From positions 214,656 to 278,655 of the forward strand of contig CAJXZB010000001.1 in the NCBI GenBank assembly GCA_913063405.1: a DNA stretch of 64,000 nt. Reading direction: 5' to 3'. The position numbers and the translations under genes were made by a program. Source of the DNA: an uncultured Ulvibacter sp. Its GTDB lineage: Bacteria; Bacteroidota; Bacteroidia; Flavobacteriales; Flavobacteriaceae. Below the pieces are notes generated by a model that saw only the letters and a program-made list of their open reading frames with translations, was not told the DNA's origin and searched no databases. Positions 53,984 through 63,714 of the stretch are shown here, in pieces. How positions within the stretch are numbered: the stretch's first letter is position 1; the number at the start of each line of letters is the position of its first letter.

Positions 53984-56707
53984 TTGCAAACACAACGGCA
54001 CTATTTTTCAGCTTTTCTTTTTATGCTGCTGGTATGCGGGAATATGATGTATTCTCAAGATATTCCACCAAAGAATGAAGTGGATATCCCTTCTAAAGCT
54101 GAAGCGGACACTCTTACCGTCTCTTTACGACCTGTTATTTCAGAAAAAAGTGAAACAATCATAGATACTGTGAAGACAGATACTATTAGGAAAAAGCCTG
54201 AATTTCTTACAGATGTTGTCACTTACTTTGGAGAAGACTATGTATACATTGATCAAAAAGAAAGTAAGGTGTATATGTATAATAAGGCTTATATAATTTA
54301 TGAAGATATGCGCATAGATGCAGGTCTTATAATTCTTGATTATAATAAGAATGAGGTCTATGCAAGGGGAATTGATAGTGCAGGCGTATATTTGCAAAAG
54401 CCTATATTTGTTCAGTCATCTAATGAGGTAAAACCGGACTCCATTCGATTCAATTTTGATACACAAAAGGCTTTAGTATACAATTCGCGTACTGAGCAGA
54501 ATGGGTTTAATGTGATCGCGGAGGTTACCAAAAAAGAAAATGATTCCGTTGTATTTCTTCAGAATGTAAAGTTTACAACCTCCGCGAATATCGATGATCC
54601 CGAATATTATTTCTATACCAGACGAGCCAAATTTATCCCGAAAAAGAAAGTAGTAACAGGCCTGACAAATATGTATATTGCTGATGTGCCTACACCTTTA
54701 GGTCTGCCTTTTGCATACTTTCCATTAACAGAGGATCGAACTTCTGGCGTTCTCATTCCATCTATAGGAGAAAACAGCAGCCGCGGATTCTTTTTTCAGA
54801 ACGGAGGGTATTATTTGGCAATAAACGACTATTTCGATGTTACCCTACTTGGAGACTATTACACCAATGGAAGTTATGGGTTGCGAGGTGAATCTACCTA
54901 TGCTTTAAAATATAAATATCGCGGAAATGTAAGTGTTCGCTATGAAAACTTAATCGACGAGGAACGCGGTTTTCCTGGCTTTGGACAAAGTTCTGTTTAT
55001 AATATTAGATGGAGCCATTCTCAGGATGCTAAAGCGAACCCCAGTTCCCGTTTTTCGGCATCTGTGAATTTAGGAAGTAGTAGGTATTTTCAAGAGTCAA
55101 TAAATCAGACAAACAATGGGAGTGCGTTGGTAAACTCTTTAAGTTCGTCTATTTCATATTCTAAAACTTTTGAGGGAGAACCGCAGGTCAACACTGCCAT
55201 TTCTATGACCCATTCTCAAAATACCAATACGGACGTGATAAATATGTCTTTACCTAATGTTACTACTAGTGTCTCAAGAATTTTTCCGTTTGCGCCTAAG
55301 GTAGGTGTTAAGAAGGGCATAATTGATAATATTAACTTTCAGTATGATTTTACAGGAGAAAATAGGGTAAATACTGTTGATTCATTGTTTTTCAAGAAGG
55401 GTATGTTTGAAAATGCACTTGTTGGAGCTCGTCATAGAATTCCTATTAGCACAAACTTCAAGGTTTTTAAGTATTTAAGTGCTTCAGCGAGCACTACTTA
55501 CCAAGAAACTTGGACTCTAAAGACTTTCGATAAAAGTTATAATGAAACGGCCAATGACGGTGTTGGTGGAGTAGTTACTGATACGATTTCGGGCTTTGAT
55601 AGCTATCGCACCTATAATTTTTCAACCAGTCTTGGAACCACTATTTATGGAACCTTTAACTTCGGAAAAGAAAAGAAAATACAGGCTATTAGGCATGTAA
55701 TAAGACCAGGCGTGAGTTATGGTATTAATCCTGGATTTGATCAGTATTATGATGAATATATCCAACCCGTCAATTCGGCAGATCCAACTGTAACGGAAGA
55801 GGCTATTGCCTATTCCCGTTTCGAAGGAACGCTCTATGGTGCGCCTGGCAGAGTATATTCAAGTAATGTAGGTATCTCGTTAAGTAATACGTTGGAAGCG
55901 AAAGTTCGAGATAAGGACACAACTGCTGTCGTCCCTAAAAAAGTAGTGCTATTAAACAACCTCAATTTTTCAACTGGTTATAATCTTAGAGGAGATTCGC
56001 TTAATTGGAGCCCCGTTCGCTTTAGCGGAAGTATTCCTATCATTCCTAAAATGGATTTGAATTTTAGTGGTTCTTTAGATCCTTATGCTTTAGACAATAG
56101 TAACACAAGAATTGATGAATTTAACATTAATAATGGGGGAAGCCTCTTTAGATTGACTGGAGGAAACATAAGTGTAAATTATAATTTCTCTAGTAAGGAT
56201 TTGGAAGGAGAACCTGGAAAGGAACAAAAGGAAGAATTCGATACTGATACGTTCCGAAATGGAGGACGACCAGATGATCTTTTCGGAAATGGAACTAACA
56301 TTAATGATGGAAACATTTATCAGAAAGATAAAAATTCAGAAAAAGATATAAATAGAGATTGGTATGGATATGATCTTCCTTGGAATCTTAGACTCGCATA
56401 TACTATGAGCTATTCCAATTCTCAGCGGCAAAATGAGATATCTTCTCAATCTCTCATGTTCAGTTCCAATGTTGAACTTTCCCCACGTTGGACTGTGGGA
56501 GTTTCTTCGGGATATGACTTTAAGAATAAGGGGGTCACAATTACCCAATTTCGTTTTCAAAGAGATCTAGAGAGTTGGCAAATGAGCTTTAATTGGACAC
56601 CTATTGGAAGTATAAACACGGCTTGGTATTTCTTTATTGGTATTAAATCTTCTGTATTGAGCGATATTAAATATGATAAGCGCCGTGAGCCGGACAAGCG
56701 ATTTTAA
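53984..56707 (+). CDS. lptD: LPS assembly outer membrane protein LptD
   Basis: The protein is 907 residues with a TTG start at 53984; an in-frame TAA shortly upstream excludes longer forms. It has a signal peptide ending near MMYSQ. An OstA/LptA-like beta-jelly-roll N-domain (about 55-200, KVYMYNKAYIIYEDMRIDAG and YARGIDSAGVYLQ) is followed by a barrel of about 26 strands (PLGLPFAYFPLTEDRTSGVL). LptD with LptE places lipopolysaccharide in the outer leaflet. Bacteroidota LptD differ in the cysteine pattern of enterobacteria. A divergent amidase gene and a following ridA gene frame it. Confidence 0.9.
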   Translation: MQTQRHYFSAFLFMLLVCGNMMYSQDIPPKNEVDIPSKAEADTLTVSLRPVISEKSETIIDTVKTDTIRKKPEFLTDVVTYFGEDYVYIDQKESKVYMYNKAYIIYEDMRIDAGLIILDYNKNEVYARGIDSAGVYLQKPIFVQSSNEVKPDSIRFNFDTQKALVYNSRTEQNGFNVIAEVTKKENDSVVFLQNVKFTTSANIDDPEYYFYTRRAKFIPKKKVVTGLTNMYIADVPTPLGLPFAYFPLTEDRTSGVLIPSIGENSSRGFFFQNGGYYLAINDYFDVTLLGDYYTNGSYGLRGESTYALKYKYRGNVSVRYENLIDEERGFPGFGQSSVYNIRWSHSQDAKANPSSRFSASVNLGSSRYFQESINQTNNGSALVNSLSSSISYSKTFEGEPQVNTAISMTHSQNTNTDVINMSLPNVTTSVSRIFPFAPKVGVKKGIIDNINFQYDFTGENRVNTVDSLFFKKGMFENALVGARHRIPISTNFKVFKYLSASASTTYQETWTLKTFDKSYNETANDGVGGVVTDTISGFDSYRTYNFSTSLGTTIYGTFNFGKEKKIQAIRHVIRPGVSYGINPGFDQYYDEYIQPVNSADPTVTEEAIAYSRFEGTLYGAPGRVYSSNVGISLSNTLEAKVRDKDTTAVVPKKVVLLNNLNFSTGYNLRGDSLNWSPVRFSGSIPIIPKMDLNFSGSLDPYALDNSNTRIDEFNINNGGSLFRLTGGNISVNYNFSSKDLEGEPGKEQKEEFDTDTFRNGGRPDDLFGNGTNINDGNIYQKDKNSEKDINRDWYGYDLPWNLRLAYTMSYSNSQRQNEISSQSLMFSSNVELSPRWTVGVSSGYDFKNKGVTITQFRFQRDLESWQMSFNWTPIGSINTAWYFFIGIKSSVLSDIKYDKRREPDKRF

Positions 56708-56754
56708 TAGTAAGATTCAGCCTAACAAATTAAATAACTCGTAATCTTTTGGTG

Positions 56755-57135
56755 ATGAAAAAAATAATTAACACTACTAATGCCCCTGCACCTATTGGAC
56801 CCTATAATCAAGCCGTTTTAAACGGAAAGATGCTATATACTTCTGGACAAATTGCTTTAAACCCAAAAACTGGAAAGTTGGAGATTGGGAATATCACTTC
56901 GGAAACCACTTTGGTAATGGAAAATCTTAAAGCCGTTTTAATTGAAGCAGGTATGACTTTTGAAAATGTTCTAAAAACATCAATTTTTATTAGTGATATG
57001 AACAATTTCGCAGCCATTAATAAAGTATACGCTTCTTATTTCAATGAGGCCACAGCTCCGGCTAGAGAAACCGTTGAAGTAGCAAATCTCCCTAAATTTG
57101 TAAATGTTGAAATCTCAATGATCGCCTCGATTTAA
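56755..57135 (+). CDS. RidA family enamine/imine deaminase
   Basis: The protein is 126 residues from ATG 56755, which gives the family start MKKIINTTNAPAPIGPYNQA. Motifs are GKMLYTSGQIALNPKTG, NVLKTSIFISDMNNF and PARETVEVANLPKFVNVEI, with the carboxylate-binding arginine in PAR. RidA hydrolyses reactive 2-aminoacrylate and related imines made by PLP enzymes such as threonine/serine dehydratases. It follows lptD by 47 bases and faces tamB. Confidence 0.92.
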   Translation: MKKIINTTNAPAPIGPYNQAVLNGKMLYTSGQIALNPKTGKLEIGNITSETTLVMENLKAVLIEAGMTFENVLKTSIFISDMNNFAAINKVYASYFNEATAPARETVEVANLPKFVNVEISMIASI

Positions 57136-57145
57136 AATACTACCC

Positions 57146-60100
57146 CTATTCTTGTTTATTTTCAGGAGCAATAAAATTCACCGGAAGAGTGTTGTCCTCT
57201 GGGGAATCGGGAAATTCATCTTCCTTTTCTAGTGTAAGCTTCTTGTTAAATAGTTTATTTACCAATTCACTGAAGGTATCAAAATCAACAGAATAAGAGA
57301 CCCCTGCTCCTTGTTCAAAAATCTGATTCTCGCCAATAAATTGAATATCGGCTTGGCGATTGAAAAAATTCATTCTTAGGCTGCCATCCTCATTTACAAG
57401 CCATTGCACTTCGATATCTCCTGCGATTGCTGTTTCGTTTACACCTCCAACAGGAACTCCTACCTTTCCGTTAATTAGAATTCGTTCATTTATTTGAGTG
57501 GAAAGGGTAATCCCTACTCGATCGCCAGTTTCTTGATTAGGAGTATTGTTTCCTGGAGTATAATCCAAACCAACTCTAAATTTGCCATCTTGATCGGCAA
57601 AAAGTTCATTTACCAAACCAGAAACACGTTCGACCAAGGTTCCTGAAAAAGCATTGGTGCCTTCATAATTGTCATTAACAAAAGATCCCGTGGCCAATAA
57701 AAACAAGGCCTGTTTTTGTCGTTGTTCTTCATTTTGAAGTTTGTATTCTAACTCACTTCGAACTGTAGAACTTACTCTAGGAAAATTAATTTCGAAACTT
57801 AGATCCGGTTGAATAATTTCTCCTTTTAGATTTACGATTACGTTTACAGGAATCTTTCTATTTGCTGAAGGGTTGTCAAGGAGAATTGATGGGCTTGCAT
57901 CAGTAACATATTTGGCGCTGATATCTAGTCTTGCACGTTCTGGGATACCATCCCAGTTAATATTTCCACCAGGAACTACCTCTATGTTTTTTTGAATAAC
58001 TCCTCCGTATCTAAAGTCATAATTCCCTTCATATACTTGAAAATCTCCCCACATCTGGAATTTTCCTAAGGTGCTAATTCGAATTAATAATGTTCCTGCA
58101 CCCCGCCCTTTTAGTGTAGAATTGTTGACCTTATCAACAACCACTTCAACTTCTGCTTTATTATTAATGTCAAGATCGAATTCTAACTTAAGCCCTTTAA
58201 GTTCTTCAGAAATATATGTTTCACCACTTATACGGGCTTGTTTCTCCTCTGGAGACAAAAACTTAATAAAAGAATCGTCACCAATTGATTCTGTATCACT
58301 CAAAGGAATTTTGAACGTAGTTCCCTCTTCAGTGGTTGCCCCTACCTCTATAGTAAGCTCATCAATAGGGCCAAATATATCAGCAGTCCCACTAATAAAA
58401 GCCGTTCCATAATAAAGAGCTTCTTCATCCGGTTGGGTATCCAAAACCAATAATCTTTCGGGAGATTTAATATTTAAATCAAGTTCCCAATCACCAAAGT
58501 TATCATGAATGGCCTTACCAGAGAAGATACCTTCGGTGAGGTACTTTGTATCTATTATCTCGGCATTGGAAATGGAAATCTCGCGTTCAGTCACGTTTAC
58601 CCTAGTATTGTCTTCGATATCAAAATCTGTATTTAGGTAAGGAACTTTCAAACCACTATTCCGCAGCCTAAATTGTCCTGATATGTCGGGTGATTTATAA
58701 CTACCTGAAACTATAGCGTCCCCTGAGATCTTTCCACGAATGTCTGTAATTACATCCGCTCCAAATGGGCTAAATACCTGCATGTTAAATTCATTGAGTT
58801 CTACTCTCATATCAATTTTTGGATTCTTTGAAGATACATTGATATTACCAATAGCATTAATCGATTTTACATTGTCATTAATTAAGTGTGTGTCTATTTT
58901 ATATGAGGTCAAATCTTCATTACCATTAATATTCAGGTTTAAATCACCGAAACCAACGTCATTAACAATTACGTTTTCAATTTTCACCGTTGAATTTGGA
59001 TAATAACCACCATTTTTCTGAAGAAAATTCAAGTTTCCATTAACATTCCCTTCAAGTCTAAGACTATCAATTGGGGGAACCAAATTTCCAATATTCACAT
59101 CATCGAAGCGAAGCTTTATATCCTTATAAGTGGAGTCGCGAAGCGTTCCGGCCATACGGATTATTTCATTGTTATGATTAGCTATTAAGGAATCAATCCT
59201 AATGTTTTTGAAATTATCATCAAAAACTACTTTGTTTAGTGCATTGTTTTTTTTATTTATAAACCATACGTTACCCTTATAAGTGATATTGGATTTTTTA
59301 ATACCGACTACCGATTTACCCAGCGGGTTAATAGTGTGAAACAGAGATAAATTAAATAGATCCTCTTCCTTCTCACCTCCCTTGAATTCTGATCGAATAT
59401 AGAGTGTATCATTAAGTGTTTTGTTTATTAAACTTACGTCCTTTAATCCATAAAAGCCAGTATAGACTGAGTCAACAGAAACATAAGTGTTGTAAAGAGG
59501 ATTGTCATTATCGACCTGTATATTAACTTTTCCAAGATAGTTGTCGAAAAGAAGAATCTCGGGAGATTTAAAATTCAATTTAAATTTCGATTCATCAGAA
59601 GAGACTGATCCCTTTACTTTAGTATTCTCACCCAGTTGAAGAAACGGGACAAAGAGATCTACTATCTTGTTATAGACGACAAACTCATAATCAATGTATT
59701 GATTGACCGTCACTTCATTTGGAATGAAATTAGCGTAAATACTCCCTACTCCATTTCGGAATAAGTTAGGAATATCCTTTGCCAAGAACTCTCCACTTAT
59801 CTTACCATTTATTATGTCAGGCGACTTAATTTCAATGATTCGTACCTTATCATTAAACGATGAAATAATTTTGAAATCATCAAAATAAAAATCATCTATC
59901 TCATTCTGATAAAAAGTCTCATTTAGACTAATGGTTCCTTGGGCATTATCAATTGTGGTCCCATCCATATCCATGATTATTTTGCCAGCAAACACTGATA
60001 CACTATCTCTTTTGATAAGGTTCAACTTGTTAAGCTCTGCAAATTCTACATTTGCTTCAAAATCATATTGATTGAAATCTTTTGAAACGTCTACCAAACC

Positions 60101-61534
60101 TGTAAAGTCCATTTTCAGATTAGGATCATTGATTTTAAGATTTCCATTAAATAATGGATTCTTTAAGTTCCCGGATACGTTAATATTTTTGTAATTATAT
60201 CCTTCAAAATTAAAAGATGAAACCCCTCCAATTATAGAGGTGTTTACCGTGTTCTGTGTAAATCCTCGTCCATCCACATCTAAGTTAGCGGTCATTTTTC
60301 CTAATGAAGTAGTTCCTGCGATTTTACCCAGATTAAATTGATCAAGAACTATATTCCCTTTATAAAGCGCGTTGTCAAAATTGTTGATATTCCCCATCGT
60401 TAAATTTGCTTCCGCGTTACCAATAGAACTTCGAATAATGCTTTCTGTAATTAGGTCAGAACTGTTAATACTTGTGTTTCCCTTGAAATTAAACATCCCT
60501 AAATCCTTTAATTCAATTGGAAGAACATCTCCAAGAACACGGGGCATAAACCTCCTTAGTTCATAATAACTCGTTGTAATATTGTGATTTCGTACATTAA
60601 TGTCATAGGAATCACTTCCTTCTAATAGGTTTCTAAATTCGAAATCACCCAGTACTCTCATCACCCCGGTACTAATTTGCCCTCTTTTAAAAGAAAAATT
60701 ATTAAGAGTTCCTTTTAGCACTCCAGTAATGTTGATTATTTGGTTATTTCCAAATTCGTTATAAAAAGCGTTTAAATCGTCTGTAAGTACTTCAGTGCAT
60801 TTTAAATCGGCGGTAATGGTCGTATTATTCTCAAAATTCGAAAACCCCTTTCCTCCATGATTCAATTCGACGTCCCCTATTATTTTAGATCCTTTAGTTT
60901 CTAAAGTTAAATTTTTTAATAAAATTCCTTCAAGTGTGTAAAAAAAGTCTCCTTCTAGATTATCAATATCAAAACCTCTTGAAGCTGAAAGCGAGAGTCT
61001 ATTTATTTTAGCTTCAACTTCGGGTCCCGTGATTTTGAAATCCTCGGCATTTAGATTTATAGCGCTCAGGCTATATATTTCGGGAGTTTCTAGATTTTCA
61101 TTTATTATTTTTACCTGACCGTTCCTTAGAGTAACATCATCACTGAGCAATTTGAAGACCGAGCCACTTGGAGGTGCGTCAGTTTCGAACATATCGGCAA
61201 AAATTGAAATATTATCGTTATCCTCTCCCTTATACTGTTTGAAATATAACTTGGCATTTGTTAGCGCTGTTTTTCCAAAACTGAACTCATCCTTCAATAA
61301 GTTTCGAAAGCTTAGAACATTGGTCTGAATCTCCTGAGAATAGATAAGCGTATCGCTATGATGATCTCTAATAAGAACTTCTCGTATATCAACTTCTCCC
61401 TTCCAATTAAGTCCTAGACGCCCTATATTGATATCTGTGCCGTAGGAGTCATTAAGATAGGTAGTAACTTTATGCGCTATTTTTGTTTGAACCGACGGAA
61501 GTGAAAGAATAATAACCAAAAGCACAAGAAGCAA
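57146..61534 (-). CDS. tamB: TamB-like translocation/assembly protein
   Basis: The protein has 1462 residues from TTG 61534. One N-terminal membrane helix (LLVLLVIILSLPSVQ) is followed by repeated beta-strand segments (AsmA/TamB-type groove) and the C-terminal DUF490 domain (about 1080-1430, including NVIVNLKGEIIQPDLSFEIN and QALFLLATGSFV). It spans the periplasm and takes part in phospholipid transport and outer membrane protein assembly. The family usually begins with a basic MKK-type stretch. That stretch is encoded here upstream of TTG (KKLRKIILRTF) behind ATC at 61580-61582 with no ATG, so the true start is uncertain. Confidence 0.88.
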   Translation of the reverse strand: MLLVLLVIILSLPSVQTKIAHKVTTYLNDSYGTDINIGRLGLNWKGEVDIREVLIRDHHSDTLIYSQEIQTNVLSFRNLLKDEFSFGKTALTNAKLYFKQYKGEDNDNISIFADMFETDAPPSGSVFKLLSDDVTLRNGQVKIINENLETPEIYSLSAINLNAEDFKITGPEVEAKINRLSLSASRGFDIDNLEGDFFYTLEGILLKNLTLETKGSKIIGDVELNHGGKGFSNFENNTTITADLKCTEVLTDDLNAFYNEFGNNQIINITGVLKGTLNNFSFKRGQISTGVMRVLGDFEFRNLLEGSDSYDINVRNHNITTSYYELRRFMPRVLGDVLPIELKDLGMFNFKGNTSINSSDLITESIIRSSIGNAEANLTMGNINNFDNALYKGNIVLDQFNLGKIAGTTSLGKMTANLDVDGRGFTQNTVNTSIIGGVSSFNFEGYNYKNINVSGNLKNPLFNGNLKINDPNLKMDFTGLVDVSKDFNQYDFEANVEFAELNKLNLIKRDSVSVFAGKIIMDMDGTTIDNAQGTISLNETFYQNEIDDFYFDDFKIISSFNDKVRIIEIKSPDIINGKISGEFLAKDIPNLFRNGVGSIYANFIPNEVTVNQYIDYEFVVYNKIVDLFVPFLQLGENTKVKGSVSSDESKFKLNFKSPEILLFDNYLGKVNIQVDNDNPLYNTYVSVDSVYTGFYGLKDVSLINKTLNDTLYIRSEFKGGEKEEDLFNLSLFHTINPLGKSVVGIKKSNITYKGNVWFINKKNNALNKVVFDDNFKNIRIDSLIANHNNEIIRMAGTLRDSTYKDIKLRFDDVNIGNLVPPIDSLRLEGNVNGNLNFLQKNGGYYPNSTVKIENVIVNDVGFGDLNLNINGNEDLTSYKIDTHLINDNVKSINAIGNINVSSKNPKIDMRVELNEFNMQVFSPFGADVITDIRGKISGDAIVSGSYKSPDISGQFRLRNSGLKVPYLNTDFDIEDNTRVNVTEREISISNAEIIDTKYLTEGIFSGKAIHDNFGDWELDLNIKSPERLLVLDTQPDEEALYYGTAFISGTADIFGPIDELTIEVGATTEEGTTFKIPLSDTESIGDDSFIKFLSPEEKQARISGETYISEELKGLKLEFDLDINNKAEVEVVVDKVNNSTLKGRGAGTLLIRISTLGKFQMWGDFQVYEGNYDFRYGGVIQKNIEVVPGGNINWDGIPERARLDISAKYVTDASPSILLDNPSANRKIPVNVIVNLKGEIIQPDLSFEINFPRVSSTVRSELEYKLQNEEQRQKQALFLLATGSFVNDNYEGTNAFSGTLVERVSGLVNELFADQDGKFRVGLDYTPGNNTPNQETGDRVGITLSTQINERILINGKVGVPVGGVNETAIAGDIEVQWLVNEDGSLRMNFFNRQADIQFIGENQIFEQGAGVSYSVDFDTFSELVNKLFNKKLTLEKEDEFPDSPEDNTLPVNFIAPENKQE

Positions 61535-61631
61535 TACGATGACTGCGAATGTGCGAAGTATTATTTTCCTAAGTTTTTTGATACGCTTTTAAAGTTTTAA
61601 TTTTACACCCAATAAATATGCCCTTTTTACC

Positions 61632-62654
61632 TTGAAAGAAACAAACTGTTATATCTTAGGAATCGAGTCTTCTTGCGATGACACGGCAGCAGCCATAATA
61701 AACAACGGCAACGTGTTATCTAATGTTGTTGCTACACAAAAAATACACGAAGAGTATGGTGGTGTTGTACCCGAACTCGCTTCACGTGCTCATCAACAAA
61801 ATATTGTACCCGTCGTGCATCAAGCACTTCGCAAAGCAAATATCGACAAAAATCAGTTAAGTGCCATAGCATATACGAGGGGTCCAGGCCTAATGGGTTC
61901 TCTTCTGGTAGGCGCCTCATTTTCAAAGTCTTTGGCCATAGGATTGGGTGTTCCGCTCATTGATGTAAATCATATGCAGGCACATATTTTGGCACATTTT
62001 ATTAAAGCAGGGGAACAAACTCCCCCAAATTTTCCTTTCCTTGCTATGACTATAAGCGGTGGTCATACTCAGATTGTAAAAGTTACCGATTATTTTTCTA
62101 TGGAAATTCTTGGGGAAACCATAGATGATGCAGTTGGTGAGGCATTCGATAAAAGTGCAAAAATACTGGGACTTCCTTATCCTGGTGGACCTCTAATTGA
62201 CCGTTATGCACAAAATGGAAACCCCAAGGCCTATAAATTTACGAAACCAAAAGTTAATCCAATGGATTTTAGTTTTAGTGGTTTGAAAACAGCAGTTCTG
62301 TATTTTATTGAGAGAGAAGTAAAGAATAATCCGAATTTTATTTCTGAAAATATACAGGACATATGTGCTAGTCTACAATATACAATTGTAGATTACTTGA
62401 TGGATAAGCTCAAAAACGCAGTGAAACATACAGGAATTAAAGAGATTGTAATTGGTGGAGGTGTTTCCGCTAATAGTGGTATTAGAACCGCCATCAATGA
62501 GGCCAAGGTAAAATACCAGTGGAAAACTCATATCCCAAAATTTGAATACTGTACCGACAATGCGGCAATGATCGCTATGGTAGGTGAACTTAAGTATAAG
62601 AATAATTTGTTCGCAACGGACGAAGCAATTGCAAACCCAAGAATGAAATTGTAA
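61632..62654 (+). CDS. tsaD: tRNA N6-threonylcarbamoyladenosine transferase TsaD
   Basis: The protein is 340 residues with a TTG start at 61632. Motifs are GIESSCDDTAAAI, the metal-binding HMQAHILAHF, the nucleotide-binding MTISGGHTQIV, and EIVIGGGVSANSGIRTAI. It transfers threonylcarbamoyl to A37 of ANN-decoding tRNAs with TsaB and TsaE. An upstream mini-frame ATG CCC TTT TTA CCT TGA (61618-61635) ends with its stop overlapping the TTG start, so initiation may be coupled to it. It is divergent from tamB. Confidence 0.95.
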   Translation: MKETNCYILGIESSCDDTAAAIINNGNVLSNVVATQKIHEEYGGVVPELASRAHQQNIVPVVHQALRKANIDKNQLSAIAYTRGPGLMGSLLVGASFSKSLAIGLGVPLIDVNHMQAHILAHFIKAGEQTPPNFPFLAMTISGGHTQIVKVTDYFSMEILGETIDDAVGEAFDKSAKILGLPYPGGPLIDRYAQNGNPKAYKFTKPKVNPMDFSFSGLKTAVLYFIEREVKNNPNFISENIQDICASLQYTIVDYLMDKLKNAVKHTGIKEIVIGGGVSANSGIRTAINEAKVKYQWKTHIPKFEYCTDNAAMIAMVGELKYKNNLFATDEAIANPRMKL

Positions 62655-62660
62655 TCAGTC

Positions 62661-62993
62661 ATGAAAAATAAATCTGAAGAATTAGTACTACGAATTCGGG
62701 CCGCTGTTAAGCCTTGGGAAGAGTATATTACCGAGAAACGAATGTTTGGGGGTTATTGCACTTTATATAAAGGAAAAATGTGCGTTGGAGAGAGAAAAGA
62801 GCGACTAATGGTTAGAGTCGTTTCTGAAAAAATGGAAGAGGTAATGAAGAATCCACAAGTAAAACCAATGGATTTCACAGGAAAACCAATGAAGGAGTTT
62901 ATTTTTGTTATGGAAAGTGGCTATGACACTGAAGAAAAACTACAGCAGTGGATTGAGCTAGGTATTGAACACGCAATACGGAAAAGTAAGTAA
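62661..62993 (+). CDS. TfoX N-terminal domain protein
   Basis: The protein has 110 residues. The TfoX/Sxy N-domain is shown by KRMFGGYCTLYKGKMCVG (the MFGG core), RLMVRVVSEKMEEVM and KPMKEFIFVMESGYDTEEKL. In gammaproteobacteria Sxy activates competence genes with CRP, but the stand-alone domain is widespread and of unknown function here. It begins six bases after tsaD and just before rsmE, so all three form one operon. Confidence 0.85.
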   Translation: MKNKSEELVLRIRAAVKPWEEYITEKRMFGGYCTLYKGKMCVGERKERLMVRVVSEKMEEVMKNPQVKPMDFTGKPMKEFIFVMESGYDTEEKLQQWIELGIEHAIRKSK

Positions 62994-63003
62994 TACAAAC
63001 CCA

Positions 63004-63714
63004 ATGCAGCTATTTTATAACCCCAACATTACTAAAGAGTCTAGCGAGATTATTTTTGATAAAGAAGAAAGTAGGCACATAGTTAAGGTTCTTCGTAAAA
63101 TCGAAGGAGACCTTTTAAATCTTACAAACGGAAAAGGATATTTCTTTGAGGCTAAATTAATAAGCACAGACCCAAAACGTTGTATTGCAGTGTTGATCAA
63201 ATCAAAAAAGCAACCACCACTGCCCTATTCCTTACATCTTGCAGTTGCACCCACCAAATTGAATGATCGTTATGAATGGTTCTTGGAAAAGGCTACGGAA
63301 ATCGGAATAACTGAAATTACTCCAATCATTTGTGATCATAGTGAGCGCCGTATTGTTAAAAAAGAAAGATATGACAAGATACTCCAAAGCGCAATGAAAC
63401 AATCCTTAAAGGCCTATCTACCAAAGTTAAATCAAGCTGTTTCATTTAAAGAATTCATCTCATCCAATTCAAATCACGGGATAAAACTGATTGCACACTG
63501 TTATAAGTCAGAAAAACAAACAATTAAATCGGCAATTGGGTCTAAGAGATCGATTTTAATTCTAATTGGTCCAGAGGGGGATTTTTCTAGTGAAGAAATA
63601 ATAACTTCAAAGAATCACGCCTTTACGGCCGTAAGCCTTGGGAACAATAGGTTAAGAACAGAAACAGCCGCCTTAGTGGCATGTCATTCAGTGTATTTTA
63701 TCGTTAACAATTAA
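63004..63714 (+). CDS. rsmE: 16S rRNA m3U1498 methyltransferase RsmE
   Basis: The protein is 236 residues from ATG 63004, giving MQLFYNPNITKESSEIIFDK; a longer frame reaches into the previous gene without conservation. An N-terminal PUA-like part (EESRHIVKVLRKIEGDLLNL) and a SPOUT domain with the knot motifs LIGPEGDFSSEEI and SLGNNRLRTETAALVA are present. It methylates U1498 at the 30S subunit interface. It is the last gene of the tsaD operon. Confidence 0.94.
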   Translation: MQLFYNPNITKESSEIIFDKEESRHIVKVLRKIEGDLLNLTNGKGYFFEAKLISTDPKRCIAVLIKSKKQPPLPYSLHLAVAPTKLNDRYEWFLEKATEIGITEITPIICDHSERRIVKKERYDKILQSAMKQSLKAYLPKLNQAVSFKEFISSNSNHGIKLIAHCYKSEKQTIKSAIGSKRSILILIGPEGDFSSEEIITSKNHAFTAVSLGNNRLRTETAALVACHSVYFIVNN

